Shown here piece after piece: positions 18,691 through 26,326 of a stretch of 54,714 bases of DNA. The notes under the pieces are model-generated. The model was not told where the DNA came from. It ran no database searches and worked only from the letters and a program-made list of their open reading frames with translations. Made by a program: the position numbers and the translations under genes. The stretch's first letter is position 1, and each line of letters opens with the position of its first letter. Location: assembly GCF_001570885.1 (NCBI RefSeq), contig NZ_BCSN01000014.1:1-54714 (forward strand). Reading direction: 5' to 3'. The DNA is from Micrococcus lylae NBRC 15355 (lineage in GTDB: Bacteria > Actinomycetota > Actinomycetes > Actinomycetales > Micrococcaceae).

Positions 18691-18726
18691 CCGCGGGCCG
18701 TCTCCCTCCCGGGAGACGGCCCGCGG
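18691..18726 (+). terminator. terminator after putA
   Basis: A perfect 16-bp stem (CCGCGGGCCGTCTCCC and its complement) closes a 4-base loop, 22 bp after the putA stop. It has no U-tract. Nothing else is recognised in the 218-bp gap except the TAGGGT promoter element at 18874. Confidence 0.8.
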
Positions 18727-18886
18727 CGGGTCTCGGGGCGCCTGCGGTGCTGCCTGCTCTCCGCCCTGCGGCGGGCCGGGATGAGCTCGCGGCTCGGTGC
18801 GCCTGCGGTGCCGCCCGTGCCGCGTCCGGGGGACTGCCGCCGACACCCTCTCCACCCGGGAGTTACTCCCCGGTAGGGTTGCGTCC

Positions 18887-19444
18887 ATGCACCTGATCTT
18901 CCGTACCGTCGCCACCCTGCTGAAGTCCCGCCGTCGCAGCCGCGTCTCCCTGTGGGAGCCCACGTCGGTCCCGTTGCGTGCTCTGCTCACGGACGTGGAC
19001 ATCGCCTGGCACATCAACAACGGGCAGTACTTCGGCCTGTTCGACCTCGGCCGCTTCGACCTCATGGACCGCTGCGGCCTGTGGAAGGAGTCCCGCAAGC
19101 GCGGCTGGCTGCCGGTGGTGCAGGCCGAACAGATCGCCTTCCGCCGTTCCGTGGAGTTCGGCCAGAAGTTCTCCGTGGACACCCGTTTCCTCGGGTTCGA
19201 CGAGCGCTCCATGTGGCTCGAACAGCGGATCGTGGTGGACGGGGAGGTCTACGTCCGCGGCTACATCTGCGGCCGCCTGCGCGCCAAGGACGGCCGCCCG
19301 GTGAGCAATGAGGAGATCGCGGACGCCGTGCGTTCCCTCGGCCACGACCCGGAGGGCGGCCCCGGCATCCCGGAGTGGCTCCACGAATGGCGTCGGAACA
19401 TCGCCCTGCCCTCCTCCCGCACCCCCGTGCCCCACACCTGGTGA
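18887..19444 (+). CDS. acyl-CoA thioesterase-like hotdog-fold protein
   Basis: The product has 185 residues. The motif TDVDIAWHINNGQYFGLFDLG is the hotdog thioesterase active-site pattern: an Asp, then H-x-N-N-x-x-Y, with the long helix following. This places it in the 4HBT_2 / THEM6-like group. It probably hydrolyses acyl-CoA esters in the cytoplasm; chain length is unknown. The short basic N-terminus (LLKSRRRSRVS) may bind membrane or be disordered. TAGGGT at 18874-18879 lies 7 nt before the ATG, so a leaderless transcript is likely. The gene stands alone; a copy of the interspersed 17-mer follows the stop codon directly. Confidence 0.8.
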   Translation: MHLIFRTVATLLKSRRRSRVSLWEPTSVPLRALLTDVDIAWHINNGQYFGLFDLGRFDLMDRCGLWKESRKRGWLPVVQAEQIAFRRSVEFGQKFSVDTRFLGFDERSMWLEQRIVVDGEVYVRGYICGRLRAKDGRPVSNEEIADAVRSLGHDPEGGPGIPEWLHEWRRNIALPSSRTPVPHTW

Positions 19445-19445
19445 G

Positions 19446-19462
19446 CCTTCCCGACGACGGCC
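19446..19462 (+). repeat. interspersed 17-base motif, copy 2
   Basis: CCTTCCCGACGACGGCC starts 2 bp after a stop codon. Its CCCGAC half can pair with GTCGGG 15 bases further on, so here it may also serve as a weak terminator arm. Confidence 0.8.
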
Positions 19463-19571
19463 CCGCCGCCTGTCGGGGCCGGCTCGCCGGCCGCTGCGGC
19501 TGGCCCGCCGGCACGGTGATGCCCGACACGTCCAGGAGGCGGCCGTCGTCGTGAACGAAACGCCACCGGCG

Positions 19572-19602
19572 AGGCCCCGCATGCGGCTATGCGGGGCCTT
19601 TC
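19572..19602 (+). terminator. terminator with T-tract after the thioesterase gene
   Basis: The 11-bp perfect stem AGGCCCCGCAT / ATGCGGGGCCT closes a 6-base loop and is followed by TTTCC. It lies 128 bp after the thioesterase stop and before the flavoprotein promoter region. Confidence 0.8.
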
Positions 19603-19703
19603 CGCGCCCGTCCCGTGGACGAAGTGTCCACGGCGGACACGGAATGTGAGGGGAACGTCCGTCGGTACTGTCATTCCACATCCTGATACGGCACGATGTT
19701 CGG

Positions 19704-21743
19704 GTGAACAACAGATTTCTCGTCATCGCCGCGCTGTCGCTCGGGGCTCTGATCGTGGTTCTGGTGGCCTCGCTGGGCAACGAAGCCTGGTGGTTCCTGG
19801 CCGTCATCCTGGTCGCCCTGGCCATCCTGGGCATCTGGGACTTCACCCAGCGTCGGCACGCGATCCTCCGCAACTACCCCATCCTCGGCCACTTCCGGTA
19901 CCTGTTGGAGTCCATCCGCCCGGAGATCCAGCAGTACTTCATCGAGCGTAACTTCGACGGCAAGCCGTTCGACCGCGACACCCGATCGCTGGTCTACGCG
20001 CGCTCCAAGGGCCTCGACAACCACAAGGCGTTCGGCACCGAGCGCGACACCGGTGAGATCGGCTACGAGTTCCTCCTGCACTCGTCCGCCCCGGTGAACC
20101 CGCCGGCCGAGCCGCCGACGGTCCGCATCGGCGGGCCGGACTGCAGCCAGCCGTACGACATGTCCCTGATGAACATCTCCTCGATGTCCTTCGGCTCGCT
20201 CTCCGCCAACGCGGTGCTGGCCATGAACAAGGGCGCCGGCATGGGCGGCTTCGTCCACGAGACCGGCGAGGGCGGCCTCACCAAGTACCACCGCGGCAAC
20301 GGCGCCGACCTGTTCTGGGAGATCGGCTCCGGCTACTTCGGCTGCCGCAACGAGGACGGCACCTTCAACGCGGACAAGTTCCGTGAGAAGGCCGTCCTCC
20401 CCGAGGTCAAGGGCATCACCATCAAGATGTCCCAGGGCGCCAAGCCCGGCCTGGGCGGCATGCTCCCGGCCTCCAAGATCACCGCGGAGATCGCCGAGGC
20501 CCGTGAGATCCCGGAGGACAAGGACTGCCTGTCCCCGGCCTCGCACTCGGCGTTCTCCACCCCGCGTGAGATGGTGCAGTTCATCGGGCAGCTCCGTGAG
20601 CTCGCCGACGGCAAGCCGATCGGCATCAAGTTCTGCGTGGGCTCCCGCGTGGACGTGCTGGCCATGTGCAAGGCCATGTGGGAGGAGCGCATCGCTCCGG
20701 ACTTCATCATCGTGGACGGCTCGGAGGGCGGTACCGGCGCCGCCCCGCTCGAGTACTCCGACCACATCGGCACCCCGCTCACCGAGGGCCTCATGCTCGT
20801 CCACAACGCGCTGGTCGGCACCGGCCTGCGCCACATGGTGAAGATCGGCGCCGCGGGCAAGATCGCCACCGGCTCGGACATCGTCAAGCGCCTCATCCAG
20901 GGCGCGGACTTCACCATGTCCGCCCGCGCCATGATGATGGCCACCGGCTGCATCCAGGCCCAGAAGTGCCACACCAACGAGTGCCCGGTGGGCGTGGCCA
21001 CCCAGGACCCGCGCCTCATGCGCGCCCTGGACGTGGAGGACAAGTCCGCCCGCGTGTACAACTACCACCGCCTCACCGTGCGCGAGGCCGTGCAGATCAT
21101 GGCGTCCATGGGCGTCACCGACCCGTCCCAGCTGAACACGCGCATGCTGCGCCGCCGTGTGGACCACCTGAGCACCCGCTCCTACGCGTCCATCTACCGC
21201 TGGATCCGCCAGAACGAGCTCCTGAACGCCCCTCCGGGCGGCTGGGACATCGACTGGGAGGAGGCGGACGCCGACCACTTCGGCGAACATGCCCCGATCC
21301 AGTACCTGAACGACCACAACCCGGAGTGGCGTTCGGAGCTGCTCGTCACCCCGACCCAGCGCGCCCAGGCGAATGCGGCCGAGCGCCGCGCGTCGGCCGC
21401 CGCGGAGGAGGCGCACCCGTCGACCTCCCCGATGCCGCGCGTGACCCAGCTGGCCGAGGGCCAGTCGCTGTACGACTACTACGGCAACGGAGTCACCGGC
21501 CAGCGCGCAGTGGAGGACAGCCGCAGCACCTCGGCTGCCGGGGGCTCCACTGCTGCACAGCAGGCCCCCGTCCGCGATGAGACCGCCGAGCATCCGCACG
21601 ACGACGAGCACACGGAGCCGTACGCCGCCGGCCCGTCCCAGGACGATCACGGCAACCGCCGCATCGAGGAAGGCGACGAGGACACGAGCCATGGCACCAC
21701 CGAGACCGTGGAGGGCGGCGACCGCCCCGAGGGCCGCGCCTGA
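19704..21743 (+). CDS. membrane-anchored FMN-binding glutamate synthase-like protein
   Basis: The product has 679 residues. Two hydrophobic segments at about 5-23 and 29-47 anchor it. From about residue 95 to 520 it is the FMN-binding glutamate synthase (GltB-like) barrel, with SSMSFGSLSANAVLAMN, the IKMSQGAKPGLGG loop, VDGSEGGTGAAP, and an iron-sulfur cluster motif with Cys416, Cys422 and Cys427 in CIQAQKCHTNECPVG. It lacks the glutaminase and alpha-subunit domains, so it is not a full glutamate synthase. The last 150 residues are acidic, His/Glu-rich and probably disordered. Start is GTG with no Shine-Dalgarno. The true substrate of this stand-alone family is unknown to me. Confidence 0.85.
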   Translation: MNNRFLVIAALSLGALIVVLVASLGNEAWWFLAVILVALAILGIWDFTQRRHAILRNYPILGHFRYLLESIRPEIQQYFIERNFDGKPFDRDTRSLVYARSKGLDNHKAFGTERDTGEIGYEFLLHSSAPVNPPAEPPTVRIGGPDCSQPYDMSLMNISSMSFGSLSANAVLAMNKGAGMGGFVHETGEGGLTKYHRGNGADLFWEIGSGYFGCRNEDGTFNADKFREKAVLPEVKGITIKMSQGAKPGLGGMLPASKITAEIAEAREIPEDKDCLSPASHSAFSTPREMVQFIGQLRELADGKPIGIKFCVGSRVDVLAMCKAMWEERIAPDFIIVDGSEGGTGAAPLEYSDHIGTPLTEGLMLVHNALVGTGLRHMVKIGAAGKIATGSDIVKRLIQGADFTMSARAMMMATGCIQAQKCHTNECPVGVATQDPRLMRALDVEDKSARVYNYHRLTVREAVQIMASMGVTDPSQLNTRMLRRRVDHLSTRSYASIYRWIRQNELLNAPPGGWDIDWEEADADHFGEHAPIQYLNDHNPEWRSELLVTPTQRAQANAAERRASAAAEEAHPSTSPMPRVTQLAEGQSLYDYYGNGVTGQRAVEDSRSTSAAGGSTAAQQAPVRDETAEHPHDDEHTEPYAAGPSQDDHGNRRIEEGDEDTSHGTTETVEGGDRPEGRA

Positions 21744-21809
21744 CCCCGAGGTCGGCGCGTGACCCCGAGGGCCGTGCCTGAGCCCGCGGACCCGCCGCGG
21801 TCCCGACAC

Positions 21810-21851
21810 GAGCCGGCCCCGGCAGACCAGACGGTCTGCCGGGGCCGGCTC
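21810..21851. terminator. strong bidirectional terminator
   Basis: A perfect 19-bp stem from GAGCCGGCCCCGGCAGACC and its complement closes a 4-base loop. It lies between the plus-strand flavoprotein gene ending at 21743 and the minus-strand surface-protein gene ending at 21873, so it can end both. Confidence 0.9.
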
Positions 21852-21872
21852 TTCCGTGTGCGGGTGGGGCGG

Positions 21873-23342
21873 TCAGCCGCCCTGGCGCTCCTCACGGCGG
21901 CGCTGGAAGGCGGCGAAGGACCGGTAGCCGAGCGCACCGAGGGTGGCGACGCTGACGAGCAGCAGGGCGATCAGCCACCCGGGCGCCTGCCCGACGCGGG
22001 CCAGGAGCGGGCCTCGCTCCGCCCAGTCCATGGAGGAATCGTCCGTTTCGCTCTCGGAGAGGATGCTGCGCAGGTCTTCGGTCTGGTCGCCGGAGGCCTG
22101 CGGCTTCACCAGCTTCTCCTTCTGCGCGTGCTCGAGGGCGGCGAGGGCGTCGTCCTCGAGGAGACGGCCGGAGTTCTGCAGGCCGGACAGGGCGCTGTCC
22201 GAGGCGTCGCGCAGGGTGCTGTTGCGGCTGGAACCGTCGTTCGAGCCGAGGGACGGGGCGCCCTGGGCCTCGGTGGCCCCACCGGGGGTCGGCGCAGGGT
22301 AGAAGTCCAGGTCCAGCGGCTCGCCGGACGGGGACATCGCGCCGTCTCCGGGGGTCCCGGAGGCCTCGGGGCTCGGGGTGTCGTCCGTGCCGGGGCTCGG
22401 GGCCGGAGTCCAGGAGTCGTCCTGGCCGTCGGCGGACGGCGACGGGGTCCAAGAACCGGGCGCCTCGGAGGACGGGGCCGGCGTCCGGGTGCCGGGCGCG
22501 GTCGAGGACGGGCTGCCGGGGCCGTCAGGGGCCGAGGAGGCGTGCGGGGTCCACGGGGTGGACAGCGGCGGGGTCGGACTCGGCGACCGCGGGGTGTCGG
22601 ACGGGCTGGGCGACCGCGGATCGTCCGACGGGCTCGGTGACCGCGGATCGTCCGACGGGCTGGGCGACCGCGGATCGTCCGACGGGCTGGGCGACCTCGG
22701 ATCATCCGACGGGCTGGGCGTCGGGTCCTCGGACGGGTCGTCCGACGGGCTCGGTGACTTCGGGGTGTCGGACGGGCTCGGCGTCGGGTCGTCGGAGGGC
22801 GAGGGGGACGGCTCGCGTGACGGGGAGGGGTCTTCGGTGGGGTCGTCCGACGGCCTCGGCGAGGGGTCCTCGGAAGGGGAGGGGCCCTCAGTGGGGTCGT
22901 CAGACGGCGAGGGGGACGGCTCGCGTGACGGGGAGGGGTCTTCGGTGGGGTCGTCGGACGGGCTCGGTGACTTCGGGGTGTCGGACGGGCTCGGCGTCGG
23001 ATTCTCGGAGGGGTCCTCAGTGGGCTCGGTCGGGGTACTCGACGGCGAGGTATACGGCTCGTGTGACGGCGTGGGATCCTCGGACGGGGAGGGGTCCTCG
23101 GTCGGATCGCCCGACGGGCTCTGCGACGGATCCTCGGACGGCGTCGGTTCCTCCGTGGGGGAAGCGGTCGGCTCCTCGGTCGGCTCCGGGGTGGTGGTCT
23201 CCGCACTCGACGACGGCGCGGTGCTCGGCTCGGCGGTCTCCACAGCGTGGGCCGGGCCGGCGAGCACGGCGGCAGAGAGCAGCACGCCGGTCACGCCGAG
23301 GGCGCGCGCGTGTGCGGAGCCGGTGGTGCTGCGTGCGGTCAT
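21873..23342 (-). CDS. Ser/Pro/Asp-repeat surface protein with C-terminal membrane anchor
   Basis: The product has 489 residues, with GGAGG 12 nt before the ATG. A signal peptide runs to about residue 33 (…VLAGPAHA, then VETAEP). Residues about 35-310 are a low-complexity stalk of Pro, Ser, Asp, Glu and Thr, with 9-residue units such as SPSPSDDPR repeated in tandem. The C-terminal domain ends in one hydrophobic helix (GWLIALLLVSVATLGALGY) and a basic tail RRREERQGG. No LPXTG sorting motif is present, so anchoring is by the membrane helix, not sortase. The stalk would span the thick cell wall (inference). TAGTAT at 23439-23444 is a likely -10. Repeat number probably varies among strains. Confidence 0.75.
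   Translation of the reverse strand: MTARSTTGSAHARALGVTGVLLSAAVLAGPAHAVETAEPSTAPSSSAETTTPEPTEEPTASPTEEPTPSEDPSQSPSGDPTEDPSPSEDPTPSHEPYTSPSSTPTEPTEDPSENPTPSPSDTPKSPSPSDDPTEDPSPSREPSPSPSDDPTEGPSPSEDPSPRPSDDPTEDPSPSREPSPSPSDDPTPSPSDTPKSPSPSDDPSEDPTPSPSDDPRSPSPSDDPRSPSPSDDPRSPSPSDDPRSPSPSDTPRSPSPTPPLSTPWTPHASSAPDGPGSPSSTAPGTRTPAPSSEAPGSWTPSPSADGQDDSWTPAPSPGTDDTPSPEASGTPGDGAMSPSGEPLDLDFYPAPTPGGATEAQGAPSLGSNDGSSRNSTLRDASDSALSGLQNSGRLLEDDALAALEHAQKEKLVKPQASGDQTEDLRSILSESETDDSSMDWAERGPLLARVGQAPGWLIALLLVSVATLGALGYRSFAAFQRRREERQGG
22610..22740 (-). repeat. 27-bp tandem coding repeats in the surface protein stalk
   Basis: About five copies of a 27-bp unit, whose core GGATCGTCCGACGGGCTGGG recurs with few changes, encode the nine-residue SPSPSDDPR unit. 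Neighbouring, more diverged copies extend through about 22560-23130. Confidence 0.8.
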
Positions 23343-23510
23343 CAGTGGGTCCCCTCCGGGCTCATGGCCGGTGCCGGGTGCAGTCAGGTCTGGATGCACG
23401 AGGGCCGGTCGGCCGCATGTCGAACGCCTGCAAAGACGATACTAGCGGCTCACCGGCCCTTGTGACACTCCTGTGTCCATGCCCTGGGCGTGGTCTCATG
23501 CCCAGGTCAG

Positions 23511-23529
23511 CGCCCCGCCGGGCGGGGTG
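23511..23529 (-). terminator. GC hairpin downstream of the cold-shock gene
   Basis: CGCCCCGCC and GGCGGGGTG face each other with almost no loop, 9 bp after the cspA stop on the minus strand. A second hairpin (CCTGGGC/GCCCAGG) at 23484-23507 follows. Confidence 0.5.
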
Positions 23530-23537
23530 TCACGGAC

Positions 23538-23741
23538 TCAGAGGCGGGTGACGTTGGCGGCCTGCAGGCCCTTGTCGCCCTGGACGGTCTCGAACTCCAC
23601 GCGGTCGTTCTCCTGGAGCTCCTTGAAGCCCTGTGCCTGGATGGCGGAGTAGTGCACGAAGACGTCGGCGGAGCCGTCCTCCGGAGCGATGAAGCCGAAG
23701 CCCTTCTCGGTGTTGAACCACTTGACGGTGCCCACGGTCAT
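23538..23741 (-). CDS. cspA: cold-shock protein (CspA family)
   Basis: The product has 67 residues, the usual length. It is a single cold-shock domain, starting [23 protein letters not shown]1 is KGFGFI and RNP2 is VFVHYSAI. It binds single-stranded RNA or DNA and keeps mRNA unfolded. AAAGGA 8 nt before the ATG fixes the start; in-frame sequence upstream is leader. The 317-bp gap upstream suggests a long 5' UTR, typical for csp genes. Confidence 0.95.
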   Translation of the reverse strand: MTVGTVKWFNTEKGFGFIAPEDGSADVFVHYSAIQAQGFKELQENDRVEFETVQGDKGLQAANVTRL

Positions 23742-24058
23742 GGGGGTGTCCTTTCGCTGTGCCCGCCTGCGGTGCGCAGGCTGTCGGCGTCGGTGCCGTG
23801 CAGCGGGCTCGCGGCACGGGTGAAGCGGTGACACTGCACCGCGAAGACCAACGCCCCCTGGCCGTCAGGCCCGGGTACTGCAAGAAGACGGGTAAACAGG
23901 GAGAACTGCTTCTTGCCCATCGTCTCACGTTTCCCGACGACGGCGGTACACCGGCCGCTGTCCTCCCGGCCCTGTCGCAGGGAGGGGGACGGGCGGATGA
24001 CGCGGGGCGGCCGTCGTCGTGCCTCCCGCCGCCGGCGGGCGGAGGCGATCCGGGCGGA
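23742..24058. other. 317-bp gap: cspA leader and diverged interspersed motif
   Basis: It contains the presumed long cspA leader. A diverged copy of the 17-base motif (TTTCCCGACGACGGCGG at 23930-23946) and the flavin-reductase terminator hairpin at 24021 are also here. No gene is visible. Confidence 0.5.
24021..24046 (-). terminator. hairpin downstream of the flavin reductase gene
   Basis: GCCTCCCGCC pairs with GGCGGGCGGAGGC (one bulge) around a 3-base loop, starting 13 bp after the stop codon on the minus strand. Confidence 0.6.
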
Positions 24059-24601
24059 TCAGGCGAGCGGGCGCAACCCGGTGAAGGCGTTGTGGTGCAG
24101 GGCTGCCGGGGCGTGGACGTCCGTGTGGTCGGCGAAGCCCAGGACCTCCAGCAGGACCACCGTGTGGTCGCCGGCGTCCACCTCGGCGTGCAGGCGGGTC
24201 TCCAACCACAGCGAGGAGCCCTCGAGCAACGGGGTGCCCCGGCCGGTGCGGTGCAGCTCCAGCCCGGCGAGGCGGTCTCCGGTGCGGGAGGCCAGCTGAC
24301 GGCACAAGTGGTGCTGCTCCTCGGCGAGCAGGGAGACGCCGAGGGTGTCCGCGTTCCGCAGACGGGCCCACGTGCGGGAGGACTTCTGCACGGAGAAGGA
24401 CACCAGCGCCGGCTCCCAGGAGATCCCCACGGCGAAGGAGGAGGACACCATCACCTCGTCCACACCGCCCGACCGGCCGGTGACGGCCACCGCGCCGGTG
24501 GGGAACGCGCCGAGTCCTCGGCGCAGGTTCAGGGGTGTGATGTCCTCGTCCCAGCGCGGATGCGCGGCGGTGGCGGGGGAGAGCAGTGCGGTGGTGGTCA
24601 T
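24059..24601 (-). CDS. flavin reductase-like FMN-binding protein under SAM riboswitch
   Basis: The product has 180 residues. It is a flavin reductase split-barrel domain: LRRGLGAFPTGAVAVTG, then MVSSSFAVGISWEPALVSFS, the pattern that binds FMN, and the C-terminal GDHTVVLLEVLGF. Such proteins give reduced FMN to two-component monooxygenases or reduce flavins directly. A SAM riboswitch upstream says it belongs to sulfur metabolism. A reductase partner for a desulfonating or sulfur-scavenging monooxygenase fits best (inference), though no monooxygenase gene is next to it. ATG 24601 has a GAAGGGA about 9 nt upstream; the in-frame ATG at 24685 is less likely because it lies just after the aptamer. 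Confidence 0.85.
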   Translation of the reverse strand: MTTTALLSPATAAHPRWDEDITPLNLRRGLGAFPTGAVAVTGRSGGVDEVMVSSSFAVGISWEPALVSFSVQKSSRTWARLRNADTLGVSLLAEEQHHLCRQLASRTGDRLAGLELHRTGRGTPLLEGSSLWLETRLHAEVDAGDHTVVLLEVLGFADHTDVHAPAALHHNAFTGLRPLA

Positions 24602-24689
24602 GCGTCGGATCCCTTCGGAACGGACGCGGCCCTGCGGTGCAGGCGGGCGGACCGACGTGTCCGCAGAGACGCTGTACTTGCCCAACCGG

Positions 24690-24791
24690 GGTGCCGGAGG
24701 GCCGAATCCTCACCTGGAGCACCCCACTGCAGCGTTGAGAGGGTTGCCGTCCCGCCGGCCAGGGCCGTGAATGGCGGGAACTCGTGATTCT
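24690..24791 (-). promoter_or_regulatory. SAM riboswitch (SAM-IV / S-box superfamily)
   Basis: On the minus strand the S-box core is in order: GAATCACGAG, then P2 arms TCCCGCC and GGCGGGA, then ACGGCAACCCTC, then GTGGGGTGC, then GGTGAGGATTC. P1 pairs GAATC with GATTC. The short linker after GTGGGGTGC resembles actinobacterial SAM-IV. About 90 nt separate the aptamer from the flavin reductase ATG. High SAM would be expected to lower expression. Confidence 0.87.
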
Positions 24792-24798
24792 GGGCTCC

Positions 24799-24828
24799 AC
24801 GGTAGGAGCGGGCACGCCGGGGCGTCAA
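24799..24828 (-). promoter_or_regulatory. promoter of the SAM-riboswitch transcript
   Basis: TTGACG (24823-24828) and TACCGT (24799-24804) on the minus strand are 18 bp apart. Transcription would start about 7 bp further, right at the first base of the aptamer, which supports both calls. Confidence 0.7.
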
Positions 24829-24948
24829 AGGTGTCGACCCTGTGAACGACACGCGAGGTCACACCGATGCCGTCGCCGTGCCGAGCAGCGGCGAAACGAC
24901 GGTTTTCCTGCGCCGTAGTCTCGGCGGAGCACTGCCAGAATGTGATGC

Positions 24949-24978
24949 TTGACACATCTAGGGCGGCTGGGTCAGGAT
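24949..24978 (+). promoter_or_regulatory. promoter of the secreted-protein gene
   Basis: A consensus TTGACA (24949-24954) and CAGGAT (24973-24978) are 18 bp apart. The predicted leader is about 70 nt. It contains an 8-base G run at 24995-25002 between two CTCGAG palindromes. The gap from 24602 to 25058 holds this promoter and the SAM element, and no further gene. Confidence 0.65.
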
Positions 24979-24994
24979 GACGCTACTCGAGAGA

Positions 24995-25002
24995 GGGGGG
25001 GG
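24995..25002 (+). repeat. G8 homopolymer in the 5' leader
   Basis: Eight consecutive G residues lie in the untranslated leader, 57 bp before the secreted-protein ATG. They are flanked by GAGA and AGCTCGAG. Confidence 0.9.
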
Positions 25003-25058
25003 AGCTCGAGACCGCAACCCGCGGCCCCACGGCCGGTTCACCTGAAAGGGGTCGGATC

Positions 25059-25619
25059 ATGTGGATGGACATCAAGAAGAAGCTGTCGGCGGTATCGGCA
25101 GGGGTCGTTGTGGCAGCTGCGCTGACGGCAGCCCCGGGAGCGGGGGCGGTGACCTCATCCCCGGAGGGGGGTGTCATCTCGCCGAACGCCGACTGTGCAG
25201 AGGAGAGTTGGACGACTGTCAATGTGACCTCGAATACCTTCAAGAAGTCCCATTCGGCTTATTCCTCTGTGTCTGGGGCGCCCGGCGTGACCCTCTCCAT
25301 CGCGACTGGACGAACGTTTGCCGTCAGCGGGGACATTACGGGCGAGGTGTCAGGTGATGTTCGTGCAATCCTCGCGGGTGTTTCGGCCAAGGTAGGCACC
25401 CGAGTGGGTGTCACCTATTCCTCCACCAATACGATCAGTGGAGCGTGGAAGGTGCCGGCTAGCTATAAGAACGGTGGCAAGCTCGTGATTGGTGCCAAGC
25501 GGGCTAAGGGAACTTGGAAGCGCCAGATGCTGACCAGGAACTGCAAGGTAGTGACCGTGCGTAGCGGGTCGTTCACCACTCCATGGCAGCAGTTCCACTT
25601 TCAGCACTACCGTCTCTGA
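25059..25619 (+). CDS. secreted protein of unknown function, possible toxin or bacteriocin
   Basis: The precursor has 186 residues, with AAAGGGG 7 nt before the ATG. A Sec signal peptide ends about residue 30 (TAAPGAGA, then VTSS). The mature part of about 156 residues has just two cysteines, Cys46 and Cys162, which could form one disulfide. Residues about 75-128 alternate small/polar and hydrophobic residues (GDITGEVSGDVRAILAGVSA), like amphipathic beta strands of pore-forming proteins; then SGAWKVPASYKNGGKLVIGA. The tail is basic and aromatic. GC content is visibly lower than neighbours, with A- and T-ending codons, suggesting transfer. A hairpin separates it from a lipoprotein-ABC operon. 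The name is unknown to me; the toxin idea is inference. Confidence 0.75.
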   Translation: MWMDIKKKLSAVSAGVVVAAALTAAPGAGAVTSSPEGGVISPNADCAEESWTTVNVTSNTFKKSHSAYSSVSGAPGVTLSIATGRTFAVSGDITGEVSGDVRAILAGVSAKVGTRVGVTYSSTNTISGAWKVPASYKNGGKLVIGAKRAKGTWKRQMLTRNCKVVTVRSGSFTTPWQQFHFQHYRL

Positions 25620-25628
25620 CCCAGGGGA

Positions 25629-25671
25629 AGTGCTCCGGCGTCGAACTCGAAAGGTTCGGCGCCAGAGCACT
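25629..25671 (+). terminator. hairpin between the secreted gene and the ABC operon
   Basis: An 18-bp stem with two imperfect pairs, starting AGTGCTC and ending GAGCACT, closes a loop of 7 bases and is followed by CCCGTTTCGTTC. It lies 10 bp after the stop codon. No separate promoter is obvious before the next gene, so it may be a partial terminator that keeps the first gene's mRNA in excess. Confidence 0.75.
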
Positions 25672-25705
25672 CCCGTTTCGTTCACTCATGACAAGAAGGT
25701 CAATC

Positions 25706-26326
25706 ATGTCCTCCTTCCCCCTCCTGCGATCTACTCGTTGCGCCTCGGTTATCGTCGCGGCGATTCTCTTCGGTACAGCCATGACAGGATGCTCCTCCGC
25801 CTCGGACAACAAGACGTCCAGTTCGGGGGAATCCAGTGTTGCAGCGTCATCGAGTGACCCGGCACACGCGTCCGCATCTTCTGCGGAGTCCACGGCCGCT
25901 TCCGGCGCGGGCTCGTCAGGCTCGGACGCTGAGGAGGCGCTTCCGGCCGCTCTCTTCGAGAAGGACGGGATGACGTTGGTCGAGTACTCACGCCAGCATC
26001 CGGATGCCGGCTACCTCGACCCGGCGACGGAGTCTGTGCTCGAGGAAGCGGTCGGGACCGGTTCGCAGGAGATCACCGTGGATGCACAGAAGGGTGCGGT
26101 TCTGCGGGTCATCCTGCTCTGCCCCTCGGACGCGACGGGTAAGACGGATATTCACACCTCTCGGGAAGGCGAGGACGAGAAGACGTGGATGGCCGGCTCG
26201 GAGGGTGCGTGCGGTGACTGGTCTGCGGCGACGGCTCCCGTGCCAGAGGCCGGACCCATGACCTTCACGGTCACGGTGGACAACGATTCCCCGTTCCGGG
26301 TCGTCCTGACTGCACTCTCCGAATGA
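25706..26326 (+). CDS. putative lipoprotein, partner of the ABC permease
   Basis: The product has 206 residues. AGAAGG 6 nt before ATG 25706 favours this start over the ATG at 25688. The signal peptide ends in GTAMTGCS, with lipobox Cys29. Residues 30-75 are a Ser/Ala-rich linker. The folded part (about 76-206) is predicted mostly beta and holds two further cysteines, Cys139 and Cys169. I recognise no family. The stop codon overlaps the permease start as ATGA, so the two are translationally coupled. It may be the immunity, capture or accessory factor of the system (inference). GC content is intermediate between the secreted gene and the permease. Confidence 0.8.
   Translation: MSSFPLLRSTRCASVIVAAILFGTAMTGCSSASDNKTSSSGESSVAASSSDPAHASASSAESTAASGAGSSGSDAEEALPAALFEKDGMTLVEYSRQHPDAGYLDPATESVLEEAVGTGSQEITVDAQKGAVLRVILLCPSDATGKTDIHTSREGEDEKTWMAGSEGACGDWSAATAPVPEAGPMTFTVTVDNDSPFRVVLTALSE

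Noticed and set aside
23742-23928. N-terminal extension of the cold-shock protein
   Set aside because: CspA proteins start at MTVGTVKWF or similar, and AAAGGA precedes that ATG. The upstream frame is leader.
25059-25619. Direct assignment of the secreted protein as lactococcin 972
   Set aside because: The precursor is far longer than that family and the typical Gly/Trp/His pattern is not found. Only the gene layout is similar.
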